From Paenibacillus barcinonensis (GTDB lineage Bacteria > Bacillota > Bacilli > Paenibacillales > Paenibacillaceae): a DNA stretch of 64,000 bases. Location of the stretch: positions 558,001 through 622,000 of the forward strand of contig NZ_QJSW01000001.1 of NCBI RefSeq assembly GCF_003217495.1, written 5' to 3'. The position numbers and the translations under genes are program-made. Under the pieces are notes generated by a model, which did no database searches, was not told the DNA's origin, and saw nothing but the letters and a program-made list of their open reading frames with translations. Positions 63,001 to 64,000 of the stretch are shown one piece after another. Positions within the stretch are counted from its first letter, which is position 1, and every line of letters begins with the position of its first letter.

Positions 63001-63371
63001 GCTTTAAAGTCCCTTTAGCCTGCGGCGTGTGGTTCAGGGCTTCGCTCCCTGCACTGCATATATAACACCTTAATTGCTTTAAAGTCCCTTTAGCCTACGG
63101 CGTGTGGTTCAGGGCTTCGCTCCCTGCACTGCATAGATAGCACCTTAATTGCTTTAAAGTCCCTTTAGCCTACGGCGTGTGGTTCAGGGCTTCGCTCCCT
63201 GCACTGCATAGATAGCACCTTAATTGCTTTAAAGTCTCTTTAGCCTGCGGCGTGTGGTTCAGGGCTTCGCTCCCTGCACTGCATAGATAGTACCTTAGAT
63301 GCTTTAAAGTCTCTTTAGCCTACGGCGTGTCGTTCAGGCGCTTAGCTGCCTGAACGGAAAGCATTTTACAG
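63001..63371. repeat. 75-bp tandem repeat array, five copies
   Basis: Copies begin at 63001, 63076, 63151, 63226 and 63301, each opening GCTTTAAAGTC and differing at few bases until the fifth. Each contains a hairpin: GTTCAGGG with CCCTGCAC in copies 1-4, changed to GTTCAGGC with GCCTGAAC in copy 5. The array lies between an RluA-type gene and a YusI-like gene and extends into the stop of the former. No ORF with a ribosome site spans it. The array is not a CRISPR, because the units have no spacers. Confidence 0.93.
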
Positions 63372-64000
63372 CTTTTCTCGCGGGCATGCTTCGGCATGCA
63401 AACGTTGCTCCAGTGCAGCCATATCCGGCGGTAATGGTGCCTGGAACGTCATGCGTTCGCGTGAAATTGGATGCTCAAAGGTCAGCTCACAGGCATGCAG
63501 TGCCTGACGTTCGATCCATGTATCCCGCTCTTCCCGAACAGCCATCGTCTGTTCATTTTCATGATGCGCAGACAATGTTTTATACATCCGATCACCAATC
63601 AAGGGACAACCGATGGACGTCATATGTACACGGATCTGATGTGTACGTCCACTCTCCAGCTTGAGACTTACCGCACTGGCTGTGCCATCTGCGAAGCGTG
63701 TCAGCGTCGTATACAACGTCCTCGCGGCATATCCGTCAGGTGTAACGATACGACGATGCGGCTCTTCAGGATCACGGTCGATTGGGCCATCGACTGCACC
63801 CTGTTCAGGAACAGGGCTACCATGAACGAATGCAACATATTTTTTATCCACTGTGCCTGCGATCATCTGCTCTGACACATGCTGATGTACATAAGGATTT
63901 TTGGCAATCGCGAGCACTCCTGATGTTTCCTGATCCAGTCGGTGAATAGGTCGAAAGCGGAACTTCTCGCCTTTTTTCTGCCAATAATACACCACACCAT
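63366..64000 (-). CDS. RluA-family RNA pseudouridine synthase (partial, N-terminus beyond window)
   Basis: The visible 211 residues form the catalytic and C-terminal parts of an RluA-type enzyme that converts uridine to pseudouridine in rRNA or tRNA. The catalytic aspartate is in HRLDQETSGVL, and a KLESGRTHQIRVHM motif follows. The frame is open at the window end; about 90 N-terminal residues lie outside. The C-terminus ends at the tandem repeat array. Whether it is RluD-like or a YhcT/YjbO-type paralogue cannot be seen. Confidence 0.92.
   Translation of the reverse strand, partial: GVVYYWQKKGEKFRFRPIHRLDQETSGVLAIAKNPYVHQHVSEQMIAGTVDKKYVAFVHGSPVPEQGAVDGPIDRDPEEPHRRIVTPDGYAARTLYTTLTRFADGTASAVSLKLESGRTHQIRVHMTSIGCPLIGDRMYKTLSAHHENEQTMAVREERDTWIERQALHACELTFEHPISRERMTFQAPLPPDMAALEQRLHAEACPREKL

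Noticed and set aside
63001..63371. CRISPR array
   Set aside because: Units are contiguous 75-bp copies with no unique spacers between short repeats.

Overview
The window looks like chromosome from an endospore-forming, Gram-positive bacterium of the Paenibacillus type. The evidence is a sigma-G-type promoter in front of a small spore protein, ytxC next to thrS with a T-box leader, an S-box (SAM-I) leader on a methionine operon, a LiaFSR module, PrkA, carbohydrate ABC importers without their own ATPase, and consistently strong AGGAGG ribosome sites. Most genes lie on the minus strand. I saw no rRNA, tRNA, insertion sequence, phage gene or CRISPR array. Both ends cut a gene: an EAL-domain protein on the left and an RluA-type pseudouridine synthase on the right.

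Layout. 1-2455: MHYT-GGDEF-EAL cyclic-di-GMP protein. 2749-7424: secreted modular GH10 xylanase and a LacI-type regulator. 7567-14893: globin-coupled chemotaxis transducer, PrkA kinase, DUF2161 nuclease-fold protein, azoreductase, a PLP aminotransferase and a ComA-like orphan response regulator. 15336-16988: a coiled-coil membrane protein coupled to a phosphodiester glycosidase, then a 34-residue membrane peptide. 17144-25085: carbohydrate uptake locus (LacI, GH3 glycosidase, solute-binding lipoprotein, two permeases, esterase) with a cluster of operator-like palindromes. 25378-34492: serine hydrolase, AbrB-like regulator, trmL, serC, a long-form glutamine synthetase with a GlnR-type site, DAHP synthase, ispH. 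33032-39887: two-component pair, membrane HtrA protease and LiaFSR, a cell-envelope stress block. 40135-44767: spore protein, 3D-domain protein, thrS with T-box, ytxC. 44995-48499: unknown membrane protein, KhtTU potassium/proton antiporter, YitT. 48644-57205: sugar-type dehydrogenase/aldo-keto reductase pair, mqnC, metA-metI-metC under a SAM riboswitch, corA with a long structured leader. 57277-64000: HRDC protein, ROK sugar kinase, MOSC protein, second phosphodiester glycosidase coupled to a 5'-3' exonuclease, Spx/ArsC-like protein, a 75-bp tandem repeat array, and the partial RluA protein.

How the genes fit together. The xylanase (with a cre-like site), the esterase, the importer and the GH3 enzyme form a plausible path from extracellular hemicellulose to imported and hydrolysed oligosaccharides; the substrate is inferred. 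The TCS, HtrA and LiaFSR genes suggest an envelope-stress cluster. Housekeeping metabolism (serine, glutamine, aromatic amino acids, isoprenoids, menaquinone, methionine) fills the rest.

The least explained features are the corA leader, which has a clear promoter, a 35-codon ORF and mutually exclusive stems; the 75-bp repeats with a covarying hairpin; the operator cluster at 24986-25309; and several small or unknown membrane proteins. Coordinates of starts were adjusted by ribosome-site position where the longest open frame was clearly too long.
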